Shown here: piece after piece, positions 45,934 through 54,844 of the stretch | Position numbering within the stretch: position 1 is the stretch's first letter | Layout: every line of letters starts with the position of its first letter | From: Streptosporangium roseum DSM 43021 | Lineage (GTDB): Bacteria > Actinomycetota > Actinomycetes > Streptosporangiales > Streptosporangiaceae | DNA length: 64,000 nucleotides | Direction of reading: 5' to 3' | Assembly: GCF_000024865.1 (NCBI RefSeq) | Contig: NC_013595.1 | Span: forward strand, 7,874,001-7,938,000 | Position numbers and translations under genes: made by a program | Notes under the pieces: model-generated | The model's input: only the letters and a program-made list of their open reading frames with translations | Database searches by the model: none | Told to the model about the DNA's origin: nothing

Positions 45934-46901
45934 GTCAGTGCTCCCTTCGCGCGGCGGGTGAGCAGGTAGTTGACACCCGCGACCAGGACGATGAAGACGA
46001 ACACCATCCAGGAGATGGCCGAGGCGTAGCCGAAGTCGAGCTTGGTGAAATTCTCGTAGATGAACAGCGAGAGGGTCTGGTACTGCCGGTCGGGTCCGCC
46101 GGAGACGCTGTAGGAGCCGAACAGCAGCGGCTCGGCGAGGATCTGCATGGCACCGATCGTCGAGGTGATGACGACGAAGACGATCGTGGGCCTGATCATC
46201 GGAATGGTGATCTTGCGAAGCTGGGTGAACCCGTTCGCGCCGTCGATGGTGGCCGCCTCGTACAGCTCGCGCGGTACGGCCTGCATGGCCGCCAGGAAGA
46301 TCAGGGCGTTGTAGCCCGTCCACCGCCACATGATCATGACGGAGATGGCCGCGTGGGAGGTCATCACCCCCTCGTTCCAGGCGACGCCCCCGACCCCGAA
46401 CAACGACAGCATCCAGTTGATCATGCCGAAGTCCCGGCCGAACAGCTGGCTGAAGATGACCACCACCGCGACCACGCTGGTCACGTTGGGCAGCAGCAGC
46501 GTGATGCGGAAGAAGGTCTGCGCCCGCAGCGGCCGGTTGAGCAGGTGGGCCAGCCAGATGGCCAGCAGCAGCTGGGGGGCGGTGGACAGCACCCCGATGG
46601 ACAGGGTGTTGAAGGTGGCGTTCCAGAAGTAGTCGTCGGCGAGCAGCGTCCTGAAGTTGTCCAGGCCGACGAAGGTCTGCTCATCCGACAGCAGTGTCCA
46701 CTCGTGCAGGCTCACCCAGGCGGTGTAGGCCAGGGGGAACAGCCCGAAGGCGGAGAACAGCAGGAAGAACGGGGCCACGTAGGCGTACGGCGAGCCCTTG
46801 ACGTCGAGCTGGTGGACCAGGTGGCGGTGGCGGCGGCGGCGAGGTCGCACCGGCCTGTCCGGTGGGACCGCCGCCAGGCGATCGGGGGCCCGGGTGGCCA
46901 T
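45930..46901 (-). CDS. ABC sugar transporter permease, MalF type (module B)
   Basis: 323 residues, six membrane helices, EAA loop ELYEAATIDGANGFTQLRKITIPMIRP. Basic N-terminus (RPRRRRHRHLVHQ). ATG 46901 with AAAGGAG upstream. It is more like CebF/BxlF permeases (cellobiose, xylobiose) in style than module A, but this is from memory. Confidence 0.92.
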   Translation of the reverse strand: MATRAPDRLAAVPPDRPVRPRRRRHRHLVHQLDVKGSPYAYVAPFFLLFSAFGLFPLAYTAWVSLHEWTLLSDEQTFVGLDNFRTLLADDYFWNATFNTLSIGVLSTAPQLLLAIWLAHLLNRPLRAQTFFRITLLLPNVTSVVAVVVIFSQLFGRDFGMINWMLSLFGVGGVAWNEGVMTSHAAISVMIMWRWTGYNALIFLAAMQAVPRELYEAATIDGANGFTQLRKITIPMIRPTIVFVVITSTIGAMQILAEPLLFGSYSVSGGPDRQYQTLSLFIYENFTKLDFGYASAISWMVFVFIVLVAGVNYLLTRRAKGALT

Positions 46902-47037
46902 GGCAGCTCCTTTCGGCGTTTCGTCGGTTCGTAGGGGGCGGGAGGCCGGCGGCCCGTTGTGGGTGGGAAGCAGAAGGCCCGGGGGGAGGGGAAGCGGCCG
47001 GCCGGCCGGTGCGGGACCAGCCGGCCGGGAGCGCGGA

Positions 47038-48339
47038 CTACTTGATCCTGCCGACGTCCTTCAGCGCCTGCGCCCAGGCCTCCTCGGCGTTCTGCTTGCC
47101 CTGCTCGATCCGCTGCAGGCCGTTGTCGAACGCCTTCAGAACGTCGCCGGCCTTGGGACCCACGTGCTGCGGCTTGAGCGCCTTCGCGGCGCTGGTGAAG
47201 ATCTTGCCGATCGGCGCGTTGCCGAAGTAGGGGTTGACGAACTCCGCCACCGCGGGGTCGTCGTACAGAGCCGGCAGCGAGGGCAGCGCGCTGGCCTCCT
47301 TGAAGAGCTTGATCTGGCTCTCCTTGTTGGTCAGCAGGTCGATCAGCTCGGCGGCCTCCTTGGGATGCTTGCCCTGCTTGGGCAGCATCAGATGAGTGCC
47401 GCCCTGGTTGCCGCCGCCGCCGGGCACCGCGGCGATGTCCCAGACGCCCTCGCCGGGCTTCTGGTCCTTGATCGTGCCGGTCTTCCAGGCCGGGCAGACC
47501 ATGGTGGCGAAGGTGCCCTTGGCGATCCCGGTGTTCCACGGCGGCGTGAAGGCGGCGAGCTTGGCCGACAGGCCGTCGTCAATGATCTTCACGGACATGT
47601 CGTAGGCCTTGCGCACCTCCGGGTTGGCGCCCGCGACGATCTTGTACTGGTCGTCGTAGAACCCGACGGGGGCCTGCTCGACCATGGCCCGGAAGTGCTC
47701 GCCGGGGCCGTCGGTGAACTTGGCGCCCGCCACCTTGGCCGCGACGAACTTCTTGCCCGTCTCGACGTACTGGTCCCACGTGGGCCAGAGCGCCGACACC
47801 TCGTCGCGGTCGGAGGGCAGGCCGGCCTTCTTGAACAGGTCGGGGCGGTAGCACATGGCCAGACCGCCGACGTCGGTGCCCAGGCCGATGAGCGAGGAGC
47901 CGTCGTTGGAGACGCCCAGCTTCCACTTCCAGTCGAGGTACTCGCTCTGGCGCCTGTCCAGGCCGTAGTCCTTGAGGTTGTGGAACTTGTCGGGCACGGG
48001 CGTGAAGGCGCCGATGTAGCCGCCCTCGACGGCGACCACGTCCGCGGCGCCCGCGCCGGTGGTCAGCTGCGTGATGAGGTTGGTGTGGTGGTCGTTGAAC
48101 TGCGCGCGGCGCTCCACGATCTCCACATTGGGGTGGGTCTTCTTGAACTCCTCGTACAGCGGCGCGTAGTGGAAGTCGCTGAACAGCCCGACGGTCAGCT
48201 TGATCTTCTCCGCCGGCTGGGAGGCCGTCGCACCGCTTCCGGTGGCGCCACCGCTGTCGCCGCCACAGGCGGCGAGGCCCATGGCCAGCGCCGAAACGGC
48301 GACCATCGGGGCGAGGAACCGGTGGCGTAGCTTGCGCAT
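47038..48339 (-). CDS. Sugar-binding lipoprotein (module B)
   Basis: 433 residues. Lipoprotein signal peptide ending LAACGGDS (lipobox Cys near residue 25), then a solute-binding fold of the MalE/CebE type with LTVGLFSDFHYAPLYEEFKKTHPNV and TAPVPEYIGAF-like features. ATG 48339 has TAGGAGGG upstream. First gene of the operon to the permeases (136-bp gap), GH1 and lacI. Preceded by up to four LacI-type operators. Confidence 0.92.
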   Translation of the reverse strand: MRKLRHRFLAPMVAVSALAMGLAACGGDSGGATGSGATASQPAEKIKLTVGLFSDFHYAPLYEEFKKTHPNVEIVERRAQFNDHHTNLITQLTTGAGAADVVAVEGGYIGAFTPVPDKFHNLKDYGLDRRQSEYLDWKWKLGVSNDGSSLIGLGTDVGGLAMCYRPDLFKKAGLPSDRDEVSALWPTWDQYVETGKKFVAAKVAGAKFTDGPGEHFRAMVEQAPVGFYDDQYKIVAGANPEVRKAYDMSVKIIDDGLSAKLAAFTPPWNTGIAKGTFATMVCPAWKTGTIKDQKPGEGVWDIAAVPGGGGNQGGTHLMLPKQGKHPKEAAELIDLLTNKESQIKLFKEASALPSLPALYDDPAVAEFVNPYFGNAPIGKIFTSAAKALKPQHVGPKAGDVLKAFDNGLQRIEQGKQNAEEAWAQALKDVGRIK

Positions 48340-48372
48340 GGAACCCTCCTAGGGTCCTCATAAGTGATCATG

Positions 48373-48662
48373 GAGAGAGCGCTCCCTGAGCAGATTGATG
48401 CCACCGGAGTTAAGTGTCAACGACCTCTCGGATAACGATCGCCGTTACCTGCCGGCACGGAAAGGGGAGAGCGCTCTCCAAGAGAGTGATATATCTCCGC
48501 AGGTCAAAAGGGGTGCAATAGCCTATTTGCAAGATCGATGGAGCGCTCCCACTGGAGGCAGGTCACGTTAACATCGCGAGGCGGTCATATTTCGCGGCAC
48601 CGGCGCCGGGCCTTGACAGCTCCGGCCGCTCCGGTCAACCTCTCTTTCAGAGAGCGCTCCCC
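48373..48662. promoter_or_regulatory. Cluster of four LacI-type operators before the module B operon
   Basis: Sites centred on GAGCGCTC or its equivalents at 48375-48386 (GAGAGCGCTCCC), 48466-48479 (GGAGAGCGCTCTCC, perfect), 48540-48549 (GGAGCGCTCC) and 48652-48659. They occupy the 335-bp gap between the binding-protein gene and the SDR gene. No other gene is seen in the gap. The multiple sites suggest looped or graded repression. Confidence 0.75.
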
Positions 48663-48674
48663 AGCGTTTCTCCG

Positions 48675-49445
48675 TCAGGGCTCCGCGCGCCGCCAGCCAC
48701 CCGCGGCGTGGATGCCGCCGTCCACGTGCAGGGTGGTCCCGGTGACGAAACCAGCCATCTCACTCGCCAGGAACACCACTGCGGCTCCCGCCTCCGCCGG
48801 ATCGCCCAGATGACCGAGCGGCGGCAGCCGTACCGGCTCGAAGGGGAGCGGGTCCGCCAGCATGCGCGCGCGCACGCTCTCCTCACCACCGGTGGGCAGC
48901 GCGTCGGGCGCGATGGCGTTGACCCGGATCCCGCGTGGAGCCAGCTCCAGCGCGAGCGAGCGGGTCAGGCTCTCCACTGCTGCCTTCATCGCCGCGTAGA
49001 CCGCGAACCCGGGCGCGGCCTGGTGCGCCTCGCTGGAGGTGACGTTGACAATCGACGCCCCCGGCGGCATCAACGGCAGAAAACGCCTGATCATGGCGGT
49101 CACCTGCGTGAAGTTCTCCCCGATCAGCACACTCTCACCCCGCGGGGAGGTCTCGGCGAAGGCCGCATGGAACGTCCCGCCCGCATTGTTGACCAGCACG
49201 TCCACCCGCCCGAACCGCTCCCGCACCGCCTGGGCGAACACCTCCAGCGCGGCCGGATCCCGCACGTCCATGGTCATGGTGAGCGTGTCGAACCCGTCGA
49301 TCGGATGCCGGTCGCACAGCGCCAGCTCCGCCCCGAACTCCCGCAGGGCCTCCGCGATCGCCCGCCCGAGCCCCCGGGCCGCCCCGGTGACGACAGCGAC
49401 CTTCCCGGTGAGGAGGATCTCCTCCGGGGTGTACGGCTTGCGCAT
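48675..49445 (-). CDS. Short-chain dehydrogenase/reductase
   Basis: 256 residues. Coenzyme motif TGAARGLG (residues 20-27), VLVNNAGG, active-site Ser region INVTSSEAH-like and YAAMK near residue 150, substrate loop and C-terminal GTTLHVDGG. Substrate unknown. ATG 49445 has GGAGG upstream. It lies upstream of the module B promoter and in the same direction, but its end abuts the operator cluster, so co-regulation with the sugar genes is possible but not shown. Confidence 0.9.
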   Translation of the reverse strand: MRKPYTPEEILLTGKVAVVTGAARGLGRAIAEALREFGAELALCDRHPIDGFDTLTMTMDVRDPAALEVFAQAVRERFGRVDVLVNNAGGTFHAAFAETSPRGESVLIGENFTQVTAMIRRFLPLMPPGASIVNVTSSEAHQAAPGFAVYAAMKAAVESLTRSLALELAPRGIRVNAIAPDALPTGGEESVRARMLADPLPFEPVRLPPLGHLGDPAEAGAAVVFLASEMAGFVTGTTLHVDGGIHAAGGWRRAEP

Positions 49446-49582
49446 CCCACCTCCACGGATCTCCTTGAGAGTACGACGCCGGGGCCGTCACGTCCCTCTG
49501 TCTCTCATACGGCCGCCGGACCCCGTAGAGTCGTCCGGCCGGTCGGAAATCGACCGGCGCGTATACGACCAAGGAGAACCAC

Positions 49583-49957
49583 GTGGCACTGGAGAAGCCG
49601 GAGATCGACTTCCCGGAGGGCGACGCGCCCGCGGAGTTGCAGATCGTCGACATCGTCGAGGGAGACGGCCAGGAGGCCAAGCCGGGCCACCGGGTCAGCG
49701 TGCACTACGTCGGCGTCGCCTTCTCCACCGGCGAGGAGTTCGACGCTTCGTGGAACCGCAGCGACGTCTTCGACTTCCAGCTCGGTGGCGGCCAGGTCAT
49801 CGCGGGCTGGGACCAGGGTGTCGCGGGCATGAAGGTCGGCGGCCGCCGCCGCCTCACCATCCCGCCCCACCTCGGCTACGGCAGCCGCGGCGCGGGTGCC
49901 CGCATCAAGCCGGGCGAGACGCTCATCTTCGTCGTGGACCTGCTCGGCGTCAGCTGA
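49583..49957 (+). CDS. FKBP-type peptidyl-prolyl isomerase
   Basis: 124 residues, single FKBP domain without signal peptide: VSVHYVGVAFSTGEEFDASWNR, FQLGGGQVIAGWDQGVAGMKVGGRRRLTIPPHLGYG, LIFVVDLL. Cytoplasmic foldase, catalysing cis-trans isomerisation at proline. GTG 49583 with AAGGAG seven bases upstream. A terminator hairpin follows. Confidence 0.95.
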   Translation: MALEKPEIDFPEGDAPAELQIVDIVEGDGQEAKPGHRVSVHYVGVAFSTGEEFDASWNRSDVFDFQLGGGQVIAGWDQGVAGMKVGGRRRLTIPPHLGYGSRGAGARIKPGETLIFVVDLLGVS

Positions 49958-49969
49958 CATCCCGGTGAC

Positions 49970-49996
49970 GGGCCACCCCGCTGTATGGGGTGGCCC
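49970..49996 (+). terminator. Hairpin after the FKBP gene
   Basis: 10-bp stem (GGGCCACCCC / GGGGTGGCCC), 7-nt loop, 13 bp past the stop. No T-run. Confidence 0.6.
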
Positions 49997-50002
49997 ATCG
50001 CC

Positions 50003-50261
50003 GGAGCCGGATCGCTCCGCGCGCCACGACGCCCGTTCCCGAAGCCGGGTCACTTCGACCACCGTCGGAGGGCCCGTCCCCCGAAGCCCGATCACTGCAC
50101 CACCACGAAGTGACGCCCCCCTCCGAAACCGGATCGGTCCACCCCGACGGAACAGCCCATCTCCCGAAGCCCGATCACTGCACCGCCACGAGGCGACCCG
50201 CTCGGAGCCGGATCGCTCACCCTCTGCGGGACGGCCCGATCCCCCGGAGCCGGATCGCTCC
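50003..50261. repeat. Seven degenerate copies of a 16-bp motif, about 40-bp period
   Basis: Copies start at 50003, 50041, 50083, 50125, 50166, 50204 and 50246, alternating between GGAGCCGGATCGCTCC and GAAGCCCGATCACTGC types. Spacing 38-42 bp. The region lies between the FKBP gene and the ligase start and no convincing gene covers it. Confidence 0.75.
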
Positions 50262-50316
50262 GAAAAGCGGGGTCCGCTCTCCCGGAATGTCACCCCCAGC
50301 TCTTAGGCTGAGCCTT

Positions 50317-51843
50317 GTGTTGTTGATCGATCTTGCGCGCACTTCCGCAGCCGTGACCGCCGACTCCGCCAGGCTGGCGAAGATCGGCCATCTCGCGGAG
50401 CTGCTCGGCCGGGTCGACGCGGACGAGGCGGAGATCGCCATCTCCTATCTCTCCGGTGAGCTGCCGCAGCGCCACATCGGCGTGGGCTGGGCCGGCCTGC
50501 AGGATCCCCCCGACCCGCGCCTGGCCGCCACCGCCACCCTGCGCCAGGTCAACGACCTCCTCGACCGCATCAAGGCCCAGGCGGGCCCCGGTTCCCAGGC
50601 CGCGCGCAAGGCGCTGATCATCGAGCTGTTCGCCGCGCTCACCCGCCAGGAGCAGACCTTCCTGTCCCGGCTGCTCCGCAGCGAGCTCCGGCAGGGCGCG
50701 CTGGACGGGGTGATGATCGAGGCCATCGCGAAGGCGTCCGCGGTGCCGACGGCCGAGGTACGGCGGGCACTGACCCTCCGCGGCTGGCTGCCGGCCGTCG
50801 GCGCCGCCGCGCTGAGCGGCGGGGTCAACGCGTTGCGGGCCTTCCATCTGGAGGTCGGCCGGCCGGTGTCGCCGATGCTTGCCCAGAGCGCCACCTCCGT
50901 CGCCGCCGCCCTGGGCAAGCTCGGCGGGCCGGCCGCGATCGAGTGGAAGCTCGACGGTGTCCGGGTCCAGGCTCACCGCTCCGGCGACGCGGTGAGCGTC
51001 TTCACCCGGACCCTCGACGACATCACCGCCCAGGTGCCCGAGCTGGTCGAGGCAGTCCGCGCCCTGTCCTCCCAGGACCTTGTCCTGGACGGCGAGGTCA
51101 TCGCGCTGCGCCCCGACGGCCGTCCCGAGCCCTTCCAGGTCACCTCCGGCCGCGTGTCCAGCCGCATCGACGTGGCCCGGGTGCGCGAGAGGACCCCGCT
51201 GCGCGTGTTCTTCTTCGACGCCCTGCGGGTGGACGGCGTCGATCTGCTCGACCTGCCGGGCGAGGTGCGCCACGCGGCGCTGGCCGCGACCGTGCCCTCG
51301 GAGCTGGTGACCCCCCGTCTGGTCACCGGCGACGCCGCGAGCGGCGAGGCGTTCTTCAAGGACGTCGTCAGGGCCGGTCACGAGGGGGTGGTCGTCAAGT
51401 CGCTGCAGACGCCCTACGCCGCCGGACGGCGTGGCGCCGGCTGGATCAAGGTGAAGCCACGGCACACGCTCGACCTGGTCGTCCTCGCCGCCGAGTGGGG
51501 CAGCGGCCGCCGTGAGGGCAGGCTGTCCAACCTGCACCTGGGCGCCCGCGACCCGCAGACCGGCGGATTCGTCATGCTCGGCAAGACCTTCAAGGGCCTG
51601 ACCGACGAGGTGCTCGCCTGGCAGACCGAACGCTTCCTCGAAATCGCCGAGGGGCCCACAGACGGCTGGACGGTCGTCGTCCGCCCCGAGCTCGTCGTCG
51701 AGATCGCGTTCGACGGAGTCCAGCAGTCCCCCCGCTATCCCGGAGGCATGGCACTCCGCTTCGCCCGGGTGGTCCGTTACCGCCCCGACAAGAACGCCGA
51801 TCAGGCCGACACCGTGGAAATGGTGCGCTCCCTCATGCTTTAA
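50317..51843 (+). CDS. ATP-dependent DNA ligase (LigB/LigD-like single enzyme)
   Basis: 508 residues. Seals nicks using ATP: adenylated Lys 211 in the KLDG motif (IEWKLDGVRVQAHRSG), motif III LDGEVIALR, motif IV HEGVVVKSL, motif V GWIKVKPRH. An N-terminal DNA-binding domain precedes the catalytic core, as in archaeal-type bacterial ligases. The start GTG 50317 lacks a clear ribosome site; the frame is open upstream through the repeat region, which is not protein-like. The replicative ligase should be the NAD-dependent LigA elsewhere, so this is an accessory repair enzyme. Confidence 0.92.
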   Translation: MLLIDLARTSAAVTADSARLAKIGHLAELLGRVDADEAEIAISYLSGELPQRHIGVGWAGLQDPPDPRLAATATLRQVNDLLDRIKAQAGPGSQAARKALIIELFAALTRQEQTFLSRLLRSELRQGALDGVMIEAIAKASAVPTAEVRRALTLRGWLPAVGAAALSGGVNALRAFHLEVGRPVSPMLAQSATSVAAALGKLGGPAAIEWKLDGVRVQAHRSGDAVSVFTRTLDDITAQVPELVEAVRALSSQDLVLDGEVIALRPDGRPEPFQVTSGRVSSRIDVARVRERTPLRVFFFDALRVDGVDLLDLPGEVRHAALAATVPSELVTPRLVTGDAASGEAFFKDVVRAGHEGVVVKSLQTPYAAGRRGAGWIKVKPRHTLDLVVLAAEWGSGRREGRLSNLHLGARDPQTGGFVMLGKTFKGLTDEVLAWQTERFLEIAEGPTDGWTVVVRPELVVEIAFDGVQQSPRYPGGMALRFARVVRYRPDKNADQADTVEMVRSLML

Positions 51844-52053
51844 CCAGCCCCACCCTCTGACCGGCGCAGCGCTCTAACCAGTCCTGCCCTCTAACCAACC
51901 CCCTCCTCCGACCAGCCCCGTTATCTCTCCTATATCGCCACCTGCATTCCCTCCCAGTTGCGTCCACGGATGTGGTGGACGGGTTCCGCCAGTGACGGGC
52001 GGCGGTGCCGGTGCCCGTTCACCTCCGTTCCGCCCCAGGGGGTGTCCATCTGT

Positions 52054-52601
52054 GCGGCGCCGTACCGGAGGGAAGGTCAAAAGCGCGGCGAGGGGCGGGT
52101 GGAGTGGCCGGGGGCCGCTTCTTCCATGCGGCGCCGTACCGGGTGGAAGATCAAAAGCGCAGCGAGAGGTGGGTGAAGTGGCCCGGGACCGACCCATCCG
52201 CGCGGCGCCATACGGAGTGCTCCCCGCTGCGCGGGTGGGAGAGAGTGCGGTGCGGGGTTTTCCTTGATCTGTTGGGATTAGCGGCGCTATGGACCGCTAA
52301 TCCCAACAGATCAAGGAAAACCCCGATGCTCCCGGGGCCCATCGGCGCCTGCCCTGCTTCGCCCGGTCCACCACCGCCCCCTCACCAGGCCTTCCCACCC
52401 GCCCATCGACCAGCCCCCTCCTGAGCACCGCCCCCGGACCACGAGACACCGACCCGCACGGAAGAAGCGACCCCCGGCCACCCCATCACCCTCGCCGCGC
52501 TTTTGACCTTCCACCCCGTACGGCGCCGCACGAAAGAAACGGCCCCGGCCACTCCACCCACCCTCGCTGCGCTTTTGACCTTCCCCCCGGTACGGCGCCG
52601 C
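52054..52601. repeat. Nested inverted intergenic island
   Basis: Two copies of a 56-bp unit in one orientation (52054-52109 and 52128-52183) and two in the opposite orientation (52476-52529 and 52547-52601) frame a central palindrome. The unit contains GGCGCCGTACCGG and TCAAAAGCGC. A partial fifth copy starts near 52199. The only ORFs here are low-complexity translations of the repeat. The 1.1-kb stretch 51844-52965 has no other recognisable gene. Confidence 0.85.
52253..52325. repeat. Central 32-bp perfect palindrome
   Basis: Arms 52253-52284 and 52294-52325 are perfectly complementary, loop of 9 nt. Could form a strong hairpin or cruciform. Arms include GGGGTTTTCC. It lies in the middle of the repeat island, so the island may have a symmetrical origin such as a duplicated mobile element end. 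Confidence 0.92.
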
Positions 52602-52965
52602 ACCGGTTGGCGGCGAACGACCTCGACCCCACCTCCGGGCCCGACCTCACCCTCGACCCCAGCCCCGGCATCGGATACTCGTACCGCGCCACTGGACATG
52701 GCCTCCCTCCCCCGGCCTCGACATCTCCCTTCACCCGATCTTTCGCTCAAATCCACTGGCCCACGCCCCCGTAGCCCCGTTCACAGGGGGGCAGACCAAG
52801 TAAGCCGGAAAGGGGCCAGCTGCAGGTCAGCGGTCCTATCAATGCCTGAGGTGTAACCGTTTGCGCTGACTTGATTACGTTTTGACGAACACTGGGACGC
52901 ACCGTGATCACCTGTCGCTATGGTGTGCGGGTTCTGGAGACGATCAAGCCGGAAAGGACTCGCCG

Positions 52966-53610
52966 GTGACGTCGATCGAGCGGACCGCCTACCCGCACAT
53001 CGACGCGCTGTTCGGCGACCGGGGTCGAGGTGTGGTCGGCTGGGAGCTGATCGAGCACCACTGGCGGGATCTGATGCAGGTGGCCATCTCCATCAGCGCC
53101 AACCGGCTGAGCTCGGCCACGCTCATGCGGCGGCTGCGCTCCAACTCCCGTAAGAACCGCATCTACAAGGCCTTCCGGGAGGTCGGCCGCAGCGTGCGCA
53201 CCGTCGCCCTGCTGCACTATCTCGCGGATCCAGGCTTGCGTTCGCGGGTGACGGCGGCGACCAACAAGGTCGAGTCCTGCAACGGTTTCTCCCAGTGGCT
53301 CGGGTTCGGCAACAACGGGGTGATCGCCCACAACGACCCCGACGAGCAGGAGAAGCTGATCAAGATGAACACCCTGCTGGCGAACCTGGTGATCTTCCAC
53401 AATGCCTGGGACCTGATGGACGTGGTGCGCGCTCTGGTCGCCGAGGGCCGGCCCATCACCGCCGAGGAGCTCGGCGCGATCTCGCCCTACCTGCGCGCCC
53501 ACATCCGCCGCTTCGGCGCCTACGCCACCGACGAGATCGCGTGCGAGCCGACGGCGTTCAATCCCGAACTCGCCGAGATCGACTTTCCCGCGGTCGGTCT
53601 GGCGGCCTGA
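52966..53610 (+). pseudogene. Tn3-family transposase, C-terminal fragment
   Basis: About 214 residues matching the last quarter of Tn3 TnpA: YPHIDALFGDRG, IEHHWRDLMQVAISI, NRIYKAFREVGRSVRTVALLHYL, the final NKVESCNGFSQWLGFGNNGV and LANLVIFHNAWDLMDVV, ISPYLRAHIRRFGAY. Full TnpA proteins are near 1000 residues and the catalytic triad is incomplete here. The GTG at 52966 and upstream opening suggest only residual translation. Marks an old insertion. Confidence 0.82.
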
Positions 53611-53626
53611 CGCAAGGTCGCTCTAA

Positions 53627-53722
53627 CTTGCTGGAGTCGGCCAGCGGGGAGCGCTTGAGCGCGGTGGCGTATTCGGTGAGGATCGCGGCGTACGGGCCGG
53701 GCAGCGCGGCCGCGCGTGATCG
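53627..53722 (-). pseudogene. Fragment of a tyrosine integrase N-terminus
   Basis: Minus-strand frame reads ALPGPYAAILTEYATALKRS and PLADSSK, matching the N-terminal SAM-like region typical of actinobacterial site-specific integrases, then breaks off at the Tn3 fragment. No start or C-terminal catalytic part. Judged from motif memory, so moderate confidence. Confidence 0.5.
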
Positions 53723-53762
53723 GCTTGTGTTTCCGGAAGTAGGGTGAGCAGGGTGCCGAGGG

Positions 53763-54731
53763 TCAACTCCTTCGAGAAGGCGTTCCCATTGCCTGGGACG
53801 TCCCCTCATCGGCGATCAGGGTGGTACGCAGCCGTTCGTATGTCGGAGCCAATCGGCGCAGGCCGGCCGCGAGCGCCATGTCGTCGCCCGCCACGAGCGG
53901 ACCTTGCAGGCCGCCGACGATGCGGGCCTGTTCTGCGGCGACGGCCGCGCCCGTGTCGAGACCGAGGGACGCCAGGCAGGCCGCCAGGTCGTTGAGGCGG
54001 CGGGCCCCCACCCGCACCGCGAACGCCTGCCACAACATCCTGATCTCGGGATCCAGCCCTTCCTCCACCAGGTCGGCCGTGCGCTCGGCGGCCTCGGCCT
54101 GCCCCAACGTGCCGGGCTGGACCTCCACGTCCGTACGGCCGGCCAGCCAGGCCAGCCCGGCGGGCAGGGAGCGCCGCAACGCCTCCTCCGGGCTGACCCG
54201 CTCCCGCCGGGTGAACCGGTGCCGCATCCGATACGGCCGCTCCAGGTAGGAGATGAGCTCCCCGTGCCACGCCGCGGCGAAGGCGTCGACCGCAAGCGTG
54301 GCGTACGGGTAGCCCTGCGGGTCCTGTACGAGCACGGTGTTGTCACTCACCTCCAGCACCACCACGTAGTGGTCGGCGCCGACCGCCTTGCCCGCCCCGG
54401 GTTGGTACGACAGCAGACCGAGCTCGAGCGGCCCGGCCAGCACCGGGCCGTCCTGGCAGGCGCGGCGCAGCCGGTCGAGCGCTGCGGCGGCCGTCCCCCC
54501 GTCCACGCGCTCGCACTCCCAGCCGAGCAGGCCGATCGCCGCGTCCAGCCCGACCTCGGGGTCCCAGCCGAACGAGTCGAACAACGGCAGGCTGCCGCCG
54601 ATGAGCTGCATCCCGTAAGGGGAGCCCGTCAGGACCTCGATCACGGCCGGGGGCGGCGCCTCGCCGCCGAGGACCATCGCGAGGGAGTTGGCATAGCAGT
54701 ACGGCCCGGAGCCGACATAGGTGACGGACAT
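53763..54731 (-). CDS. BtrH N-terminal / C39-like peptidase fold protein
   Basis: 322 residues starting MSVTYVGSGPYCYANSLAMVLGG. The Cys in PYCYANSL, the His in GADHYVVVLEV and the Asp in VQDPQGYPYA form a C39/papain-like triad as in butirosin BtrH N-terminal domains, which act as acyl or amino-acyl transferases or peptidases. Residues after 200 are helical and unassigned. ATG 54731 is preferred; the frame is open upstream to 55070 without support. Close to integrase and transposon remnants; probably cargo or a neighbour of them. Confidence 0.6.
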   Translation of the reverse strand: MSVTYVGSGPYCYANSLAMVLGGEAPPPAVIEVLTGSPYGMQLIGGSLPLFDSFGWDPEVGLDAAIGLLGWECERVDGGTAAAALDRLRRACQDGPVLAGPLELGLLSYQPGAGKAVGADHYVVVLEVSDNTVLVQDPQGYPYATLAVDAFAAAWHGELISYLERPYRMRHRFTRRERVSPEEALRRSLPAGLAWLAGRTDVEVQPGTLGQAEAAERTADLVEEGLDPEIRMLWQAFAVRVGARRLNDLAACLASLGLDTGAAVAAEQARIVGGLQGPLVAGDDMALAAGLRRLAPTYERLRTTLIADEGTSQAMGTPSRRS

Positions 54732-54844
54732 GCCCCACACGGTGCCGCCTGACACGGTGTCAGAGTCAAGCCCGTCCGCGGCTGGATCGTAGCCGTCCCT
54801 CCGCTCAGGGGCGTCGGCGACGAACCAGTGTCGGCATGGCGGCA

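Noticed and set aside
49990..50316. N-terminal extension of the DNA ligase through the repeat region
   Set aside because: It would be a repeat-derived, Arg/Pro-rich peptide absent from ligases; the catalytic protein begins at GTG 50317.
51992..52756. Several overlapping ORFs of 80-140 residues in the repeat island
   Set aside because: They merely translate the repeats in different frames and have no independent support.
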